A DNA stretch of 64,000 nucleotides from an uncultured Methanolobus sp. (GTDB lineage Archaea > Halobacteriota > Methanosarcinia > Methanosarcinales > Methanosarcinaceae). Shown here one piece after another: positions 8,103-16,999 of this stretch; the first letter of the stretch is position 1; every line of letters begins with the position of its first letter. The notes below the pieces were generated by a model. It was given only the letters and a program-made list of their open reading frames with translations, was not told where the DNA came from and did no database searches. The DNA lies in assembly GCF_963667555.1 (NCBI RefSeq), contig NZ_OY763421.1:62001-126000 (forward strand), written 5' to 3'. The position numbers were made by a program, and so were the translations under genes.

Positions 8103-8522
8103 TCACTTCATTCTCTTTCTTGATTCTTCCACTTCATCAATGACACCTGGGTATTCCCTGAACATTGAAAGAATATCAAGAGCAGCTACGAGGTCTACAA
8201 CACCGATTGCACCTATCGCTTCTCCTTCCAGGGTTCTGATAGGAGCGACCACCACAGACTTTCCCCTGTAGGTACCTTCGTTCGGTACGGTTCTTATTGT
8301 TGTATTAGTCTTGATCACCTCTTCAAGAACAGGTCCGGTATAGTCCCTGTCCATGATCTCTCCTCTTTCCATCCTGATGCCCCTGCAATTGAGACTGCGT
8401 ATTGTTATCGGGATGCCCAGAAGGGTATGTATGGCAATAGCTATGGGTTCCAGGTCATCCGCCGTAGAGTCAGAACAGATCTTCAGACAGACTGCACCAT
8501 TGAATTCGTCACAACATGGCAT
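8103..8522 (-). CDS. DUF2111-type methanogen protein
   Basis: 139 residues. Most of it forms a GAF/cache-like alpha/beta domain: LEPIAIAIHTLLGIPITIR, a central GPVLEEVIKTN region and VVVAPIRTLEGEAIGAIGVVD, a strand pattern seen in small sensory domains. I recall it as the methanogen-specific DUF2111 family, function unknown. Two cysteines at the N-terminus (MPCCDEF) and one in the first helix are noteworthy beside a thioredoxin system. The ATG at 8522 is preferred over the GTG at 8531 because GGTGA lies 5-7 nt before it. It follows trxB by about 70 bp on the same strand and may be cotranscribed. Confidence 0.75.
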   Translation of the reverse strand: MPCCDEFNGAVCLKICSDSTADDLEPIAIAIHTLLGIPITIRSLNCRGIRMERGEIMDRDYTGPVLEEVIKTNTTIRTVPNEGTYRGKSVVVAPIRTLEGEAIGAIGVVDLVAALDILSMFREYPGVIDEVEESRKRMK

Positions 8523-8591
8523 TTTTATCACCTGCTTTTATCGGATCGGGAGATCCATATCCTTTTTCCTTGAAATTAAGTTTGTTCGATA

Positions 8592-9518
8592 CTAAGGCTG
8601 CTGGTACTTCTGGGAAGTAATGTACTCATGTGCTGATATGGCTGCAACCGCACCATCTGAAACAGCTGTGACCACCTGCCACATGGAAGTTCTGCGGCAG
8701 TCGCCTGCTGCAAATATACCGGGTACGGAACATTCCATTTTCTCATCGGTCACAATGAAACCTGCACCTTTCTTTTCAACATCCACCATGGAAGTATTGG
8801 GGTTGATACCGACATAGATGAAAATACCGTCAATTTCCATTTCGGTCAGTTCATCGGTCTTGATGTTCCTGAGGACAACTCTCTCAACAAGGTCGCTGCC
8901 TTTTATCTCCTGTACAACGGTGTCCCAGATGAATGTGATATTCTCTTTATCAAAAGCTCTTTTCTGAAGAAGAGAACAGGCTCTCAGTTCATCACGCCTG
9001 TGCACCACATATACTTTTTCAGCAATGTCTGACAGTATGAGTGCATCGGTAACAGCGGACTCTCCACCGCCTACTACAATGACATTGAGTCCTGAGTAGA
9101 ACGGACCGTCACATGTTGCACAGTAGGAAACTCCTTTTGTCAGGAACTCGTCCTCTCCGGGAACTCCAAGTCTTCTTGGATTGGCACCTGTGGCAACAAT
9201 TACAGCCAGAGCTTCAAAATCGCCGCTGTCGGTGACAACAACCTTTTTGTTATCTTCCTCTTTAACGGTCTGGACATCAGCACTCCGGGTTTTGACACCA
9301 GTGTGCTCTGCATGCTCTTTGAACTTGTTCATGAGCTCCATTCCTGAAATTGAAGGAAAACCGGGGTAATTCTCTACCCTGTCAGCAGTTGCTATCTGCC
9401 CGGGAACTACGTTCTTTTCAAGCACAAGGGTATCAAGGCCGTAACGCACAGCATAGATGCCTGCTGTCATTCCCGCAGGTCCTCCGCCAATAATTATCAG
9501 ATCGTACATGTTAATCAT
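8592..9518 (-). CDS. trxB: thioredoxin reductase (NAD(P)H or F420H2 dependent)
   Basis: 308 residues, the usual length for low-molecular-weight thioredoxin reductase. FAD-binding GxGxxG at the N-terminus (LIIIGGGPAGMTAG), redox-active pair in YCATCDGPF, second dinucleotide-binding loop VIVVGGGESAVTDAL, and the FAD signature GIFAAGDC at the C-terminus. It moves electrons from a reduced nicotinamide, or in some methanogens deazaflavin, cofactor to thioredoxin. The start codon at 9518 overlaps the stop of the upstream thioredoxin gene as ATGA, a classical coupling arrangement, so reductase and substrate are made together. An ATG at 9509 is an alternative start. Confidence 0.95.
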   Translation of the reverse strand: MINMYDLIIIGGGPAGMTAGIYAVRYGLDTLVLEKNVVPGQIATADRVENYPGFPSISGMELMNKFKEHAEHTGVKTRSADVQTVKEEDNKKVVVTDSGDFEALAVIVATGANPRRLGVPGEDEFLTKGVSYCATCDGPFYSGLNVIVVGGGESAVTDALILSDIAEKVYVVHRRDELRACSLLQKRAFDKENITFIWDTVVQEIKGSDLVERVVLRNIKTDELTEMEIDGIFIYVGINPNTSMVDVEKKGAGFIVTDEKMECSVPGIFAAGDCRRTSMWQVVTAVSDGAVAAISAHEYITSQKYQQP

Positions 9519-9763
9519 TTAGCGTCACAAACATTGCTTGCCTGGGCTTTGTCAGGAACTCCTACAAAGACGACCTTATCGTCAATAATTGTTGTAGGTA
9601 TTGAGCGAATTTTGAACTTCTTTGCAAGTTCTTTTCCCTCAGGAGTGTCCAGTTCTACTTCCTCGTACTCAAAATCGCACTGCTCTTTCAGTTCGCGCCA
9701 GATCTTTTTGGCTGTAGGGCAAAAATGACACCATTCCGAATGGACTAAAGTAACCTTTACCAT
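9515..9763 (-). CDS. thioredoxin/glutaredoxin-like redox protein
   Basis: 82 residues. A minimal thioredoxin-fold protein with active site WCHFC near the N-terminus and the cis-proline in RSIPTTIID, as in the small methanogen thioredoxins. It would reduce protein disulfides using electrons from the TrxB encoded next to it. I place the start at the ATG at 9763 (VKVTLVHSEWCHFC) because GGAG lies 10 nt before it; the upstream ATG at 9790 has no ribosome binding site and adds nine residues not expected for the family. It overlaps trxB by 4 nt. Confidence 0.9.
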   Translation of the reverse strand: MVKVTLVHSEWCHFCPTAKKIWRELKEQCDFEYEEVELDTPEGKELAKKFKIRSIPTTIIDDKVVFVGVPDKAQASNVCDAK

Positions 9764-9938
9764 ATTTTCCACACTCCTTGTATTGGTCATTAATCTATTA
9801 GTTAAAAGAGTATATCAAATTAATGACTGTAAAAAGTTAATTATCGCTGTTAACTTTCTGTCACGCTGAAATTTATAACGTTTCTTTTGAAAAAGTATAT
9901 CACAAAGAAACAATATTTATAATGATGGAGGGATTGAT

Positions 9939-10634
9939 ATTTCAAGATATTCAATCGATGAATTTGTAAAAAATACGGGTCAGAAAGACCTTGGACAGGG
10001 CAAGTTCGAACTTGAGAGAGACCGTATGCTCGAAGTTAACCTTGATGGCCGTGTGTGGATAAAAAGAGGCTCAATGGTTGCATACCTTGGTGATGTTAAG
10101 TTCACAAGGGAAGGTGTGCTGGAACACGGTCTTGGAAAGATGGTGAAAAAAGCAGTTACCGGAGAAGGTGTTTCTCTTACAAAGGCCGAAGGTGCCGGAA
10201 AGGTTTACCTCGCAGACGGCGGTAAGAAAATATCCATACTCAACCTCAAGGGTGAGTCTATCTATGTCAATGGGAATGACCTTCTGGCTTTTGAGGAAAG
10301 CATCACCTGGGACATCAAAATGATGAAAAAGGTGGCTGGAATGATGGCTGGCGGATTTTTCAATGTAAGACTTGAGGGAACCGGGATGGTTGCTATTACC
10401 ACGCACTACGACCCGCTCACACTCATGGTGACTCCTGACAGGCCGGTATTTACTGATCCCAATGCAACTGTCGCATGGTCAGGAAACCTGCAGCCGGATA
10501 TCAAGACCGATATTTCCCTGAAGACACTTGTTGGCAGGTCAAGCGGAGAAAGCATACAGATGGCTTTCAAGGGGCAGGGCTTTGTGGTCATCCAGCCTTA
10601 TGAGGAAATTCCTTACGTAGTCCCGACTGCATAG
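9939..10634 (+). CDS. AIM24 family protein, apparent AUU start
   Basis: 231 residues if translation begins at 9939. The protein belongs to the AIM24 (TIGR00266-like) family: a beta-rich domain with [19 protein letters not shown], an [13 protein letters not shown] segment, [13 protein letters not shown] and the C-terminal [10 protein letters not shown]. The first in-frame ATG is at 10026, but the 29 codons before it encode family-like sequence ([18 protein letters not shown]). No ATG, GTG or TTG occurs in that frame, whereas GGAGGG (9927-9932) is placed 6 nt before an ATT at 9939. I therefore infer a non-standard AUU start, or an ATG lost by mutation or a base error. Function of the family is unclear; it has been linked to membrane and mitochondrial organisation in yeast. 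Confidence 0.85.
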   Translation: MSRYSIDEFVKNTGQKDLGQGKFELERDRMLEVNLDGRVWIKRGSMVAYLGDVKFTREGVLEHGLGKMVKKAVTGEGVSLTKAEGAGKVYLADGGKKISILNLKGESIYVNGNDLLAFEESITWDIKMMKKVAGMMAGGFFNVRLEGTGMVAITTHYDPLTLMVTPDRPVFTDPNATVAWSGNLQPDIKTDISLKTLVGRSSGESIQMAFKGQGFVVIQPYEEIPYVVPTA

Positions 10635-10681
10635 ATCAGGAACTGATGGAACTGATCTGCAAATATAGAATATTTCAGTAA

Positions 10682-10702
10682 GCACTCAAATTGCTTGGGT
10701 GC
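10682..10702 (+). terminator. hairpin after the AIM24 gene
   Basis: Stem of 8 bp (10682-10689 with 10695-10702, one G-T pair) followed by a T-rich stretch. A second small stem, AGATCAG/CTGATCT (10633-10639, 10652-10658), overlaps the stop codon. Confidence 0.4.
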
Positions 10703-10736
10703 ATACTTTTCTCTGTTTGTCCGTACTATTGGGCTG

Positions 10737-10844
10737 TCAGGTATTGACAAGTCCTGCAATTACGACAACTGCCATCAGCATGAGGGCATACAGGAAGAAC
10801 ATCAGTCCTACTTTCTTGGCACTGATGATTGCGTTATTGTTCAT
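10737..10844 (-). CDS. 35-residue membrane microprotein
   Basis: Short frame starting MNNNAIISAKKVGLMFFLY and ending AGLVNT, with one long hydrophobic stretch (about residues 13-33), so a single membrane helix with the N-terminus carrying the polar residues. GAGGT lies 6 nt before the ATG, and TATA-like A/T-rich sequence lies 30-40 bp upstream (about 10870-10885). That combination of ribosome binding site, promoter-like region, helix and stop supports a real gene. I do not recognise the family. It has no cotranscribed neighbour, and faces the AIM24 gene tail to tail. Confidence 0.55.
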   Translation of the reverse strand: MNNNAIISAKKVGLMFFLYALMLMAVVVIAGLVNT

Positions 10845-11043
10845 TTTTTACCTCGTATTATTATAGGCTTTTAATGTATATAATGATTATTTGTTATAAA
10901 ATATCTATAACAGATTGCACATTTCTCAAACCACTTTTGTCTTAAGTTCGATGCCAGGTTTATTTTTATGCGAGATGTTTCACAAATCTTATATCCGATC
11001 ATAGAGAAAATTATTATTATCAAATGTGGGGGTGGTTTCACCG

Positions 11044-11087
11044 GGCAGACCACCTAAGAAGTCATTTGACCGAACAGGTGGTCTGCC
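11044..11087. other. 12-bp perfect hairpin in non-coding region
   Basis: GGCAGACCACCT (11044-11055) pairs perfectly with 11076-11087 across a 20-base loop; no T-run follows on either strand. It lies in the 400-bp gap between the microprotein and the next small membrane protein, where I see no other feature besides A/T-rich promoter-like sequence. It may be a structured RNA or a protein-binding site. Confidence 0.4.
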
Positions 11088-11248
11088 TTCCTGCTTGAAT
11101 AAACGGGAAAGTGAGACCTGGACGATCATAACATACCATTCCCTCAAACGATGATCTTTTCATGATGCCGATCATGACGTAGAATGAATTTACTACTTCC
11201 AGATGCTTTTGTAAAACGTTATATTACTTGCATGCCATTATGCGACAA

Positions 11249-11494
11249 ATGAATTTAAAAACGCCAATGTATATGGTAGCAGCCGGACTTCTGATAATTT
11301 TTCTGGTTGCAAGTATTTTATCTGTATGCAATTTTGCCGGAATAGATCTTACTGAAAGTGCATGTGACGCAGCTGGAAATCCAACCGGGAATCCTCATAC
11401 ACTACCAACTGTCATTTTTAATATAGGTCTTACCGGAATCTTCATGGTGGTTATTGGAATTGCCTGGACAATAAAGTCGTACTTCTTTGCATGA
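11249..11494 (+). CDS. small two-helix membrane protein
   Basis: 81 residues from the ATG at 11249 (ATG at 11240 and TTG at 11228 are alternatives). Two membrane helices (MVAAGLLIIFLVASILSV and FNIGLTGIFMVVIGIAWTI) flank a loop with two cysteines (VCNFAG, SACDAAGNPTGNPHTL), which would sit outside the cytoplasm. A TATA-like box (TTATATTA, 11219-11226) centred about 27 bp before 11249 fits a leaderless transcript, which is why I favour this start. The family is not recognised and no function can be given. Confidence 0.6.
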   Translation: MNLKTPMYMVAAGLLIIFLVASILSVCNFAGIDLTESACDAAGNPTGNPHTLPTVIFNIGLTGIFMVVIGIAWTIKSYFFA

Positions 11495-11586
11495 TTTTCA
11501 GGTGCGGTAGAAAGCCTGTTTACGTGAGTGACACAAACTTTGCTTTTTTAGTTCCAAAAAAAACATTTGCAAGCCAAAACCAAAAT

Positions 11587-11770
11587 AACCATCCGCCGAA
11601 GGCGGCACATTCCAATATCTCTGTGCAGAAGAAATTGCATTTCTATTACGAAATCTACAGAAAGCACGCGAAGAAAGTATTCTATAGCACTATGCAGATT
11701 GTTTTGTTTCGTCTTGAAGGAAAACGCCGGCTTCGCCGGACCCTTCGGGATAATTCAAGTTATTCATGAT
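11587..11770. repeat. palindrome cassette, copy A (GAA/TTC-loop hairpins)
   Basis: Starts with a conserved block of about 30 bp containing CCGCC-GAA-GGCGG and ends with a block of about 45 bp containing CCGGC-TTC-GCCGG, CCC-TTC-GGG and TTATTCATGA. About 130 bp between the blocks is unlike the other copy. The reverse complement of the same arrangement is at 23354-23551. ORFs crossing it lack ribosome binding sites and are not credible. The rest of 11495-11840 shows nothing else. Confidence 0.65.
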
Positions 11771-11840
11771 CTGTGATGGATCGATTTGCTGCTTACCTTT
11801 AAGTTTTAATGGCAGGATTTCTACAGAGCCTGTCTTTGTT

Positions 11841-12146
11841 CTAATATCCTGATCCTTCATTATTCTGTGTGTATACCAGCACAAAATAAAGAAAAGCTCC
11901 TATCAGGTTGAGAAAAACAAGAACCATCGACCAGATGAGTTTCTCATTCCATCCATTTGCAGGAAAATCATTCTCATTCTTCTTCAGGCAATCTGCAAGC
12001 ATCGTCATCCAGAAGCTAAAGAAAAGAAACATTATTCCCCAGAGTAACTGGCCTATGTGAAATGTAAATGGAATTATTATCAGCACAAGCAGAACCAGGA
12101 TGGCCCATTTCATTATTGAATTGATGGTTTTTTCATTGAATTTCAT
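11841..12146 (-). CDS. membrane protein with PLDc_N-like domain
   Basis: 101 residues with three predicted membrane helices: about 14-32 (WAILVLLVLIIIPFTF), 34-52 (LLWGIMFLFFSFWMTML) and 70-92 (IWSMVLVFLNLIGAFLYFVL). The last helix with the preceding LADCLKKN...NEKLIW segment resembles the phospholipase D nuclease N-terminal (PLDc_N) module, a membrane domain found alone in many small archaeal and bacterial proteins of unknown role. GGGAAT lies 6 nt before the ATG. It stands alone between the palindrome cassette and the signalling genes. Confidence 0.65.
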   Translation of the reverse strand: MKFNEKTINSIMKWAILVLLVLIIIPFTFHIGQLLWGIMFLFFSFWMTMLADCLKKNENDFPANGWNEKLIWSMVLVFLNLIGAFLYFVLVYTQNNEGSGY

Positions 12147-12314
12147 ATTCCCATTCCCTGCTCATTAATTGCAGGCCAGGTATTTAAAACTTCATAAATT
12201 AAAAAAGCAAACATTACATTTTATTCTGATTGTAATAGGCGTTTGAGTTTTACAAACAAATTGCTGTTGGATATAATTTCAAATAAAAGAAGAGATCAAA
12301 CAAAGGATCGCCGT

Positions 12315-13637
12315 TCAATCCTGTTCATCGAACAGCTTGCCGGTTTTTGGAATTGAGAATGAGAACTTACTTCCCTTTGAAACTTCACTTTCAAGTTCCA
12401 TGGTACCATCGTGTAGTTCTACCAGCTTTTTTACAAGAGCAAGTCCAAGGCCTGTACCTTTTTGGCCTTTACTTAAGGATGAATTAAGTTGTGAGAAAGG
12501 TTCGAATATCTTTTGGTGGCATTCAGGTGGTATTCCAATACCTGTATCCTTAACCGATATCTCTATTTTATGATCACGTGACCTTCCGGTGACTTCTACC
12601 GCTCCTTGCTCAGGAGTAAATTTCAAGGCATTGCTAATGAGGTTGAGCATAATTTGTTTTAGCTTATTCATATCGCCTTCAAAAACGATGTTTTTTTCTT
12701 CCGGGATAAAATCCAGATTGATCTCTTTGCACGAGGCCATAGGATATACCATATGTTCTACTTCTCCTAACAGTTCATCCAGATTTACCTGTTCAAGACT
12801 AAGCTCCATCTTTCCTGCTTCCACTTTAGAGATATCAAGTAAGTCATTTATAAGATTAAGCAGATGATGACCACTTTCCTCGATGTACATCATGTAGTGT
12901 CTCTGCTCCTCATTTAGTTCTCCTGCTTCCCCTCTTTTCATAGCTTCGGAAAATCCTATTATGGATGTAAGGGGAGTTCTAAATTCATGACTTATATTTG
13001 CAAGGAACCAGCTTTTAGTATTGTTCGCTTCCTCTGCTGCTTTCATTGCCGTGATCGTGGCCTGTTCTGCTATTTTCCGTTCCGTTACATCATTGAATGT
13101 TATGAGTATCATTGGAGTTTGTTCATAAATGCTGAAGAATCCAAAATGCTCTTTGATCTCTTTTCTTCCTCTCATCTCCATGTAAAGTGTCTCACCGTTC
13201 TTGCCTGTAAAACGTAATTCCAGTGTTTTATCTTCAGGTTTTTTGAAAAAAGCTCTGAACCGCGACATGTAAATGGTCCTGTCATCCTCTATAATAAACC
13301 TGGAGAGAGGCACACAGATATTTTCACATTGTGGCAGGTCAATTATCTGACAAAGTAACTGGTTAGCTGTTCTGATCATACCATTCTCATCAAGCAGTGC
13401 ATAGCCTATTGGAGCCCTGTGGAACAACTGGTAATAACTTTCTCTTTGAAGAACAAGTTCCTCCTGTGACTTTTTTAGTTCCTCATTCTGAAGTTCAAGT
13501 TCTATATGGTGGACGCGAAGCTCATGCAGGATCGCCTGTATATCTTCGTAAGTATCCTCTTTTATCTTTTCACTTTCTTCAAGTTCACTAAGTCTTGTGT
13601 ATGCTTCTTCCTTTAGATCCTCTAAGCTTTTATCCAT
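12315..13637 (-). CDS. PAS-domain sensor histidine kinase
   Basis: 440 residues, cytoplasmic. Order: N-terminal coiled coil (about 10-70), one PAS domain with a PAC-like segment (about 70-185), HisKA with the phosphorylated His in NISHEFRTPLTSIIGF (about residue 210), and HATPase_c with N box NLISNALKFTPE, G1 DTGIGIPPE and G2 GTGLGLALVKKL. It would autophosphorylate and pass the phosphate to a response regulator not encoded alongside. The ATG at 13637 is chosen because GGAG lies 7 nt before it; the ATG at 13658 has no good site. It follows the CheB-CheR fusion gene by 32 nt on the same strand, so the two are probably an operon and share a signal. Confidence 0.92.
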   Translation of the reverse strand: MDKSLEDLKEEAYTRLSELEESEKIKEDTYEDIQAILHELRVHHIELELQNEELKKSQEELVLQRESYYQLFHRAPIGYALLDENGMIRTANQLLCQIIDLPQCENICVPLSRFIIEDDRTIYMSRFRAFFKKPEDKTLELRFTGKNGETLYMEMRGRKEIKEHFGFFSIYEQTPMILITFNDVTERKIAEQATITAMKAAEEANNTKSWFLANISHEFRTPLTSIIGFSEAMKRGEAGELNEEQRHYMMYIEESGHHLLNLINDLLDISKVEAGKMELSLEQVNLDELLGEVEHMVYPMASCKEINLDFIPEEKNIVFEGDMNKLKQIMLNLISNALKFTPEQGAVEVTGRSRDHKIEISVKDTGIGIPPECHQKIFEPFSQLNSSLSKGQKGTGLGLALVKKLVELHDGTMELESEVSKGSKFSFSIPKTGKLFDEQD

Positions 13638-13669
13638 ACAGCTACTCCATGGTTTCATCTTTATTTACT

Positions 13670-16600
13670 TCACATGTTTTCAATTGTTCTTGCGTTTTCC
13701 TTACTTTTATTATAGAGTATACTCACAATTTCCCCACATGGGAGTAAATATATGTAAATTTCATAAGCATCTTCGGATTTTTCGTTGCCAAATCTGTACG
13801 TTTCAATATGTGATGGCTTTCCATTGTTCCTTACATTAAGATACAGACTTTCTAATGTCCCGTTGTTATCAGGCAGGAGTTCAAACAGCTCTTTTCCCAC
13901 CATCTCATCACGCTTCATGGAAAACATGTATTCTCCGGCACAGTTTATTTCCCGGATAACAAATTTTTCGTTCTGCTCATATTTACACACTATCGTGGGA
14001 CTTGTAATCGTTTCATAAAGTTCCTCATACTTATTTCTGGTATTTTCCAGCTCAGAGGTCATGTTTGCATTATCTGTGATATCCTGGAAAGCCCCATAAA
14101 CCCTGATTATTTTATTTTTTCTTTTTTCGGCTTTTCCTATCGCTCTTACAAATTTCAGTTTTCCTTTAGCAGTTATAAGGCGTAAGTTAAGATCAAAAGA
14201 TTTGCCTTTTTCCAGTGCATTCTTAACTGCTTTCTCAATAACAGGCCTGTCCTGCGGATGGTAGAATTCAATGCCATTCTTGACCCCGTGTTCAAACCTG
14301 TTTTCAACTTCATGTATTTTGTAAACTTCTTCAGTCCAGAAAGTCTCCATGGTGGCAGGGTCTATCTCCCATCCTCCGACCTTTGCCATAGATGCAGCCT
14401 CTTTTTGCCACATTTCTTTCTTTTCAAGGGAACGCTGGGTCGTTTTTAAAGTGGTTATATCTATAACAGTAAGCACTATACCGGAATATGCATCATGGGC
14501 AATGAAGTAAGGAAGTATTTTGAGAAGATACCATCTGTTATTTGTGGTACGAACTTCATTCTCGTAAATATGGTTACTGTCATGTACATTCTTTATGAGA
14601 TCGATTATGTTAACATCAATTAATGTGTTCGTTATTCCTTCAAGCGGTCTTCCTATATCATTGTCAAGCAGATGGAATATATCTTTGATCATGGCGGTGT
14701 ATTTGCGGACCTCAAGATTCTCATCAAGGAATAGTGTTCCTATCTGAGTGTTTGCCAGAAGATTCTCTACATCCTGATTAAGTTCCGTAAGCTCTATGAT
14801 CTTGGCCTGGAATTCTGAATTTACAGTGTGCAGTTCCTCGTTAACAGATTGCAGCTCTTCGTTGGTCGCCTGAAGTTCTTCGTTACTTGCAAAAAGTTCC
14901 TCATTGGTTGCCTGAAGCTCCTCATTGGAAGTCTCAAGTTCCTCTATGGTCGCCTGCAGATTCTCACGGGTGAACTGCAAGTCCTGTTCCAGATCAGCGA
15001 TACGTTGCTCAACTATCTCTTCCATGTCATATTCATTTTGATCATAGTCAGGTTCCTGCTTTTCAATGATGTTTTCCTTAAGGAATATTGCTGCAAGAGG
15101 AGTCTGGTTTTTCCATGCCGGAAGAAGTTTGATCTCAATATCGAGTTTCTTTTTTTCTCCGTTTATGGAAGTCTTCACATTTTTGTATCTGACATCTTCT
15201 TTTGTGTTGAACACTTTCTGAAGGCCTGAAGTGATAGGTATTGACAGGTCATTGGATGTCATTCTTGAAATGTTGAATACCATTTTTCCCGAAGGAACCT
15301 TGAAATATCCTTCTGTCTTGCCCAGTGTGTAGACAATTTCCATATTCTCATTCGCTATGATGGTCATGGGTAGATACTCTTCCTGTATGGTATCCATGAT
15401 CCTTTCAAGCAATTTTTCTTCCTGTGTTTGTCTCCAGGGTCGTGTTTGAGGAATATATTCATTCTTTGCCCGGGAAGCATCAATTGTAATACTGCGGATC
15501 TTCTGCATATCGATGGTCTTTGCCTTTCCTCTTGAGCGGTATATTTTCCATTTGTGGTTAAGTGGCTCAAAGCGGTCAGACATGTCGCCTGTGGTCTCGC
15601 TTGGTCCAAGGAACAGTACACCATCTGGTTTTAAGGAATAATTGAAAAGTTCAAGTACTCTTGATTGCAGCATGGGCTGGAGATATATGAGCAGGTTTCT
15701 GCATGTTATAAGGTCAATGTTTGGGAAAGGAGGATCAGTAAGAACATCATGCTTTGCAAATACGATCATTTCCCTGATTTCTTTACTTATATGGAACTCG
15801 GTATCAGTTGCTATGAAATATTTTCGAAGTCTTTCAGGATTTACATCTGAGACAATTGCTTCCGGATAACGGCCACTTGCAGCTTTAATGATCGCATCTT
15901 CATCTACATCAGTTGCAAAGATCTTGACATTAAGACGCTTGCCAATCATTTCCATTGTCTCTTTCAGTATAATGGCAATACTGTAGGCTTCTTCACCGGT
16001 GGAGCATCCTGCTACCCATATACGGATCTCTTTATCATCGGATTTGTTAATTATGTCAAGTATACATTTGTTGGTTATGTAGTCAAAAGCATCTTTGTCC
16101 CTGAAAAAGTGAGTAACTCCTATGAGTAGTTCTTTGTAAAGGTTTGTTATTTCCTGGGTGTTATTTTCAAGATATTTGACATAATCCCTGAATTCGGAAA
16201 TGTGATTTACGACCATTCTGCGCTCTACTCTTCTGACAACGGTATTCATCTTATAGTGCGTAAAGTCAACCTTGTGTTTTTTTCTTAGAAGTGAGAAGAG
16301 TCTGCCCATGCTTTCCTGATCCGATAGAAGAAGATTGGTTTCTGCCGGGTTGCTGGCATAAGGGTGTTCAATAAAGGATATCAGTTGTTCAGGCATTTCC
16401 CTCGTTGTCAGTATGTAATCCACGATCCCGGTGGATATGGCACTTTTTGGCATACCGTCAAATTTTGCGGAGTCTTCTTTCTGGACCATGGCCATGCCAC
16501 CTTTTTCCTTGATGGCTTTTATTCCCCGCATGCCATCACTTCCTGTTCCGGAAAGTATTATGCCAATAGCTTTTCCTCCCTGGTCTTCAGCCAGCGATTC

Positions 16601-16960
16601 TAAAAATATGTCAATGGGAAAATTTGGGATCCTGGAACTTCTATGTTCGCTTAAAAGTAGTTTGCCGTGATAAATAGTGAGGTTGTTCCTGGGAGGAATA
16701 AGATATATCTTGTCGGGCTCTACAAGCATATTCTCTTCTGCCCTCAATACTTCCATTCTTGTTCTTTTGGAAAGCAATTCCACCATGAGGCTTTTGTAAT
16801 CCGGCGAAAGGTGCTGTATTATGACAAAAGACATGCCGGTGTTTGGAGGCATACTTTCAAATAGTTCCTCGATTGCTTCCAGCCCTCCGGCCGATGCCCC
16901 TATTCCCACGATGTAATGGGAAGGCTTGATTTCTGTTTCTGAAATGCCCACTGAATCCAT
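13670..16960 (-). CDS. CheB-CheR-PAS fusion (chemoreceptor methylesterase/methyltransferase-like)
   Basis: 1096 residues. The CheB methylesterase domain comes first, with the catalytic Ser in GIGASAGGLEA, His in VIIQHLSPDYKS and Asp in LSGTGSDGMRG. CheR follows (about 220-480): THFFRD, the SAM-binding VAGCSTGEEAYSIAI and LITCRNLLIYL. A linker leads to a long coiled coil of near-repeated ETSNEELQATNEEL units (about 630-720) and then about three PAS domains (from LLANTQIGTLF, MAKVGGWEI and LYETITSPTIV). Such fusions are thought to tune histidine kinases as well as receptors. ATG at 16960 is preferred to 16999 because CAGGAG lies 6 nt upstream. The histidine kinase downstream is its probable partner. 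Confidence 0.92.
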   Translation of the reverse strand: MDSVGISETEIKPSHYIVGIGASAGGLEAIEELFESMPPNTGMSFVIIQHLSPDYKSLMVELLSKRTRMEVLRAEENMLVEPDKIYLIPPRNNLTIYHGKLLLSEHRSSRIPNFPIDIFLESLAEDQGGKAIGIILSGTGSDGMRGIKAIKEKGGMAMVQKEDSAKFDGMPKSAISTGIVDYILTTREMPEQLISFIEHPYASNPAETNLLLSDQESMGRLFSLLRKKHKVDFTHYKMNTVVRRVERRMVVNHISEFRDYVKYLENNTQEITNLYKELLIGVTHFFRDKDAFDYITNKCILDIINKSDDKEIRIWVAGCSTGEEAYSIAIILKETMEMIGKRLNVKIFATDVDEDAIIKAASGRYPEAIVSDVNPERLRKYFIATDTEFHISKEIREMIVFAKHDVLTDPPFPNIDLITCRNLLIYLQPMLQSRVLELFNYSLKPDGVLFLGPSETTGDMSDRFEPLNHKWKIYRSRGKAKTIDMQKIRSITIDASRAKNEYIPQTRPWRQTQEEKLLERIMDTIQEEYLPMTIIANENMEIVYTLGKTEGYFKVPSGKMVFNISRMTSNDLSIPITSGLQKVFNTKEDVRYKNVKTSINGEKKKLDIEIKLLPAWKNQTPLAAIFLKENIIEKQEPDYDQNEYDMEEIVEQRIADLEQDLQFTRENLQATIEELETSNEELQATNEELFASNEELQATNEELQSVNEELHTVNSEFQAKIIELTELNQDVENLLANTQIGTLFLDENLEVRKYTAMIKDIFHLLDNDIGRPLEGITNTLIDVNIIDLIKNVHDSNHIYENEVRTTNNRWYLLKILPYFIAHDAYSGIVLTVIDITTLKTTQRSLEKKEMWQKEAASMAKVGGWEIDPATMETFWTEEVYKIHEVENRFEHGVKNGIEFYHPQDRPVIEKAVKNALEKGKSFDLNLRLITAKGKLKFVRAIGKAEKRKNKIIRVYGAFQDITDNANMTSELENTRNKYEELYETITSPTIVCKYEQNEKFVIREINCAGEYMFSMKRDEMVGKELFELLPDNNGTLESLYLNVRNNGKPSHIETYRFGNEKSEDAYEIYIYLLPCGEIVSILYNKSKENARTIENM

Positions 16961-16999
16961 GTTATACTCCTGTTTATTCTTATCAGAAGTATTTTCCAT

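Noticed and set aside
11491..11769. Plus-strand frames of 92 and 69 residues
   Set aside because: They run through the palindrome cassette, have no ribosome binding site and no family-like sequence.
11690..11884. 64-residue minus-strand frame overlapping the PLDc_N-like gene end
   Set aside because: No ribosome site, overlaps both a real gene and the cassette.
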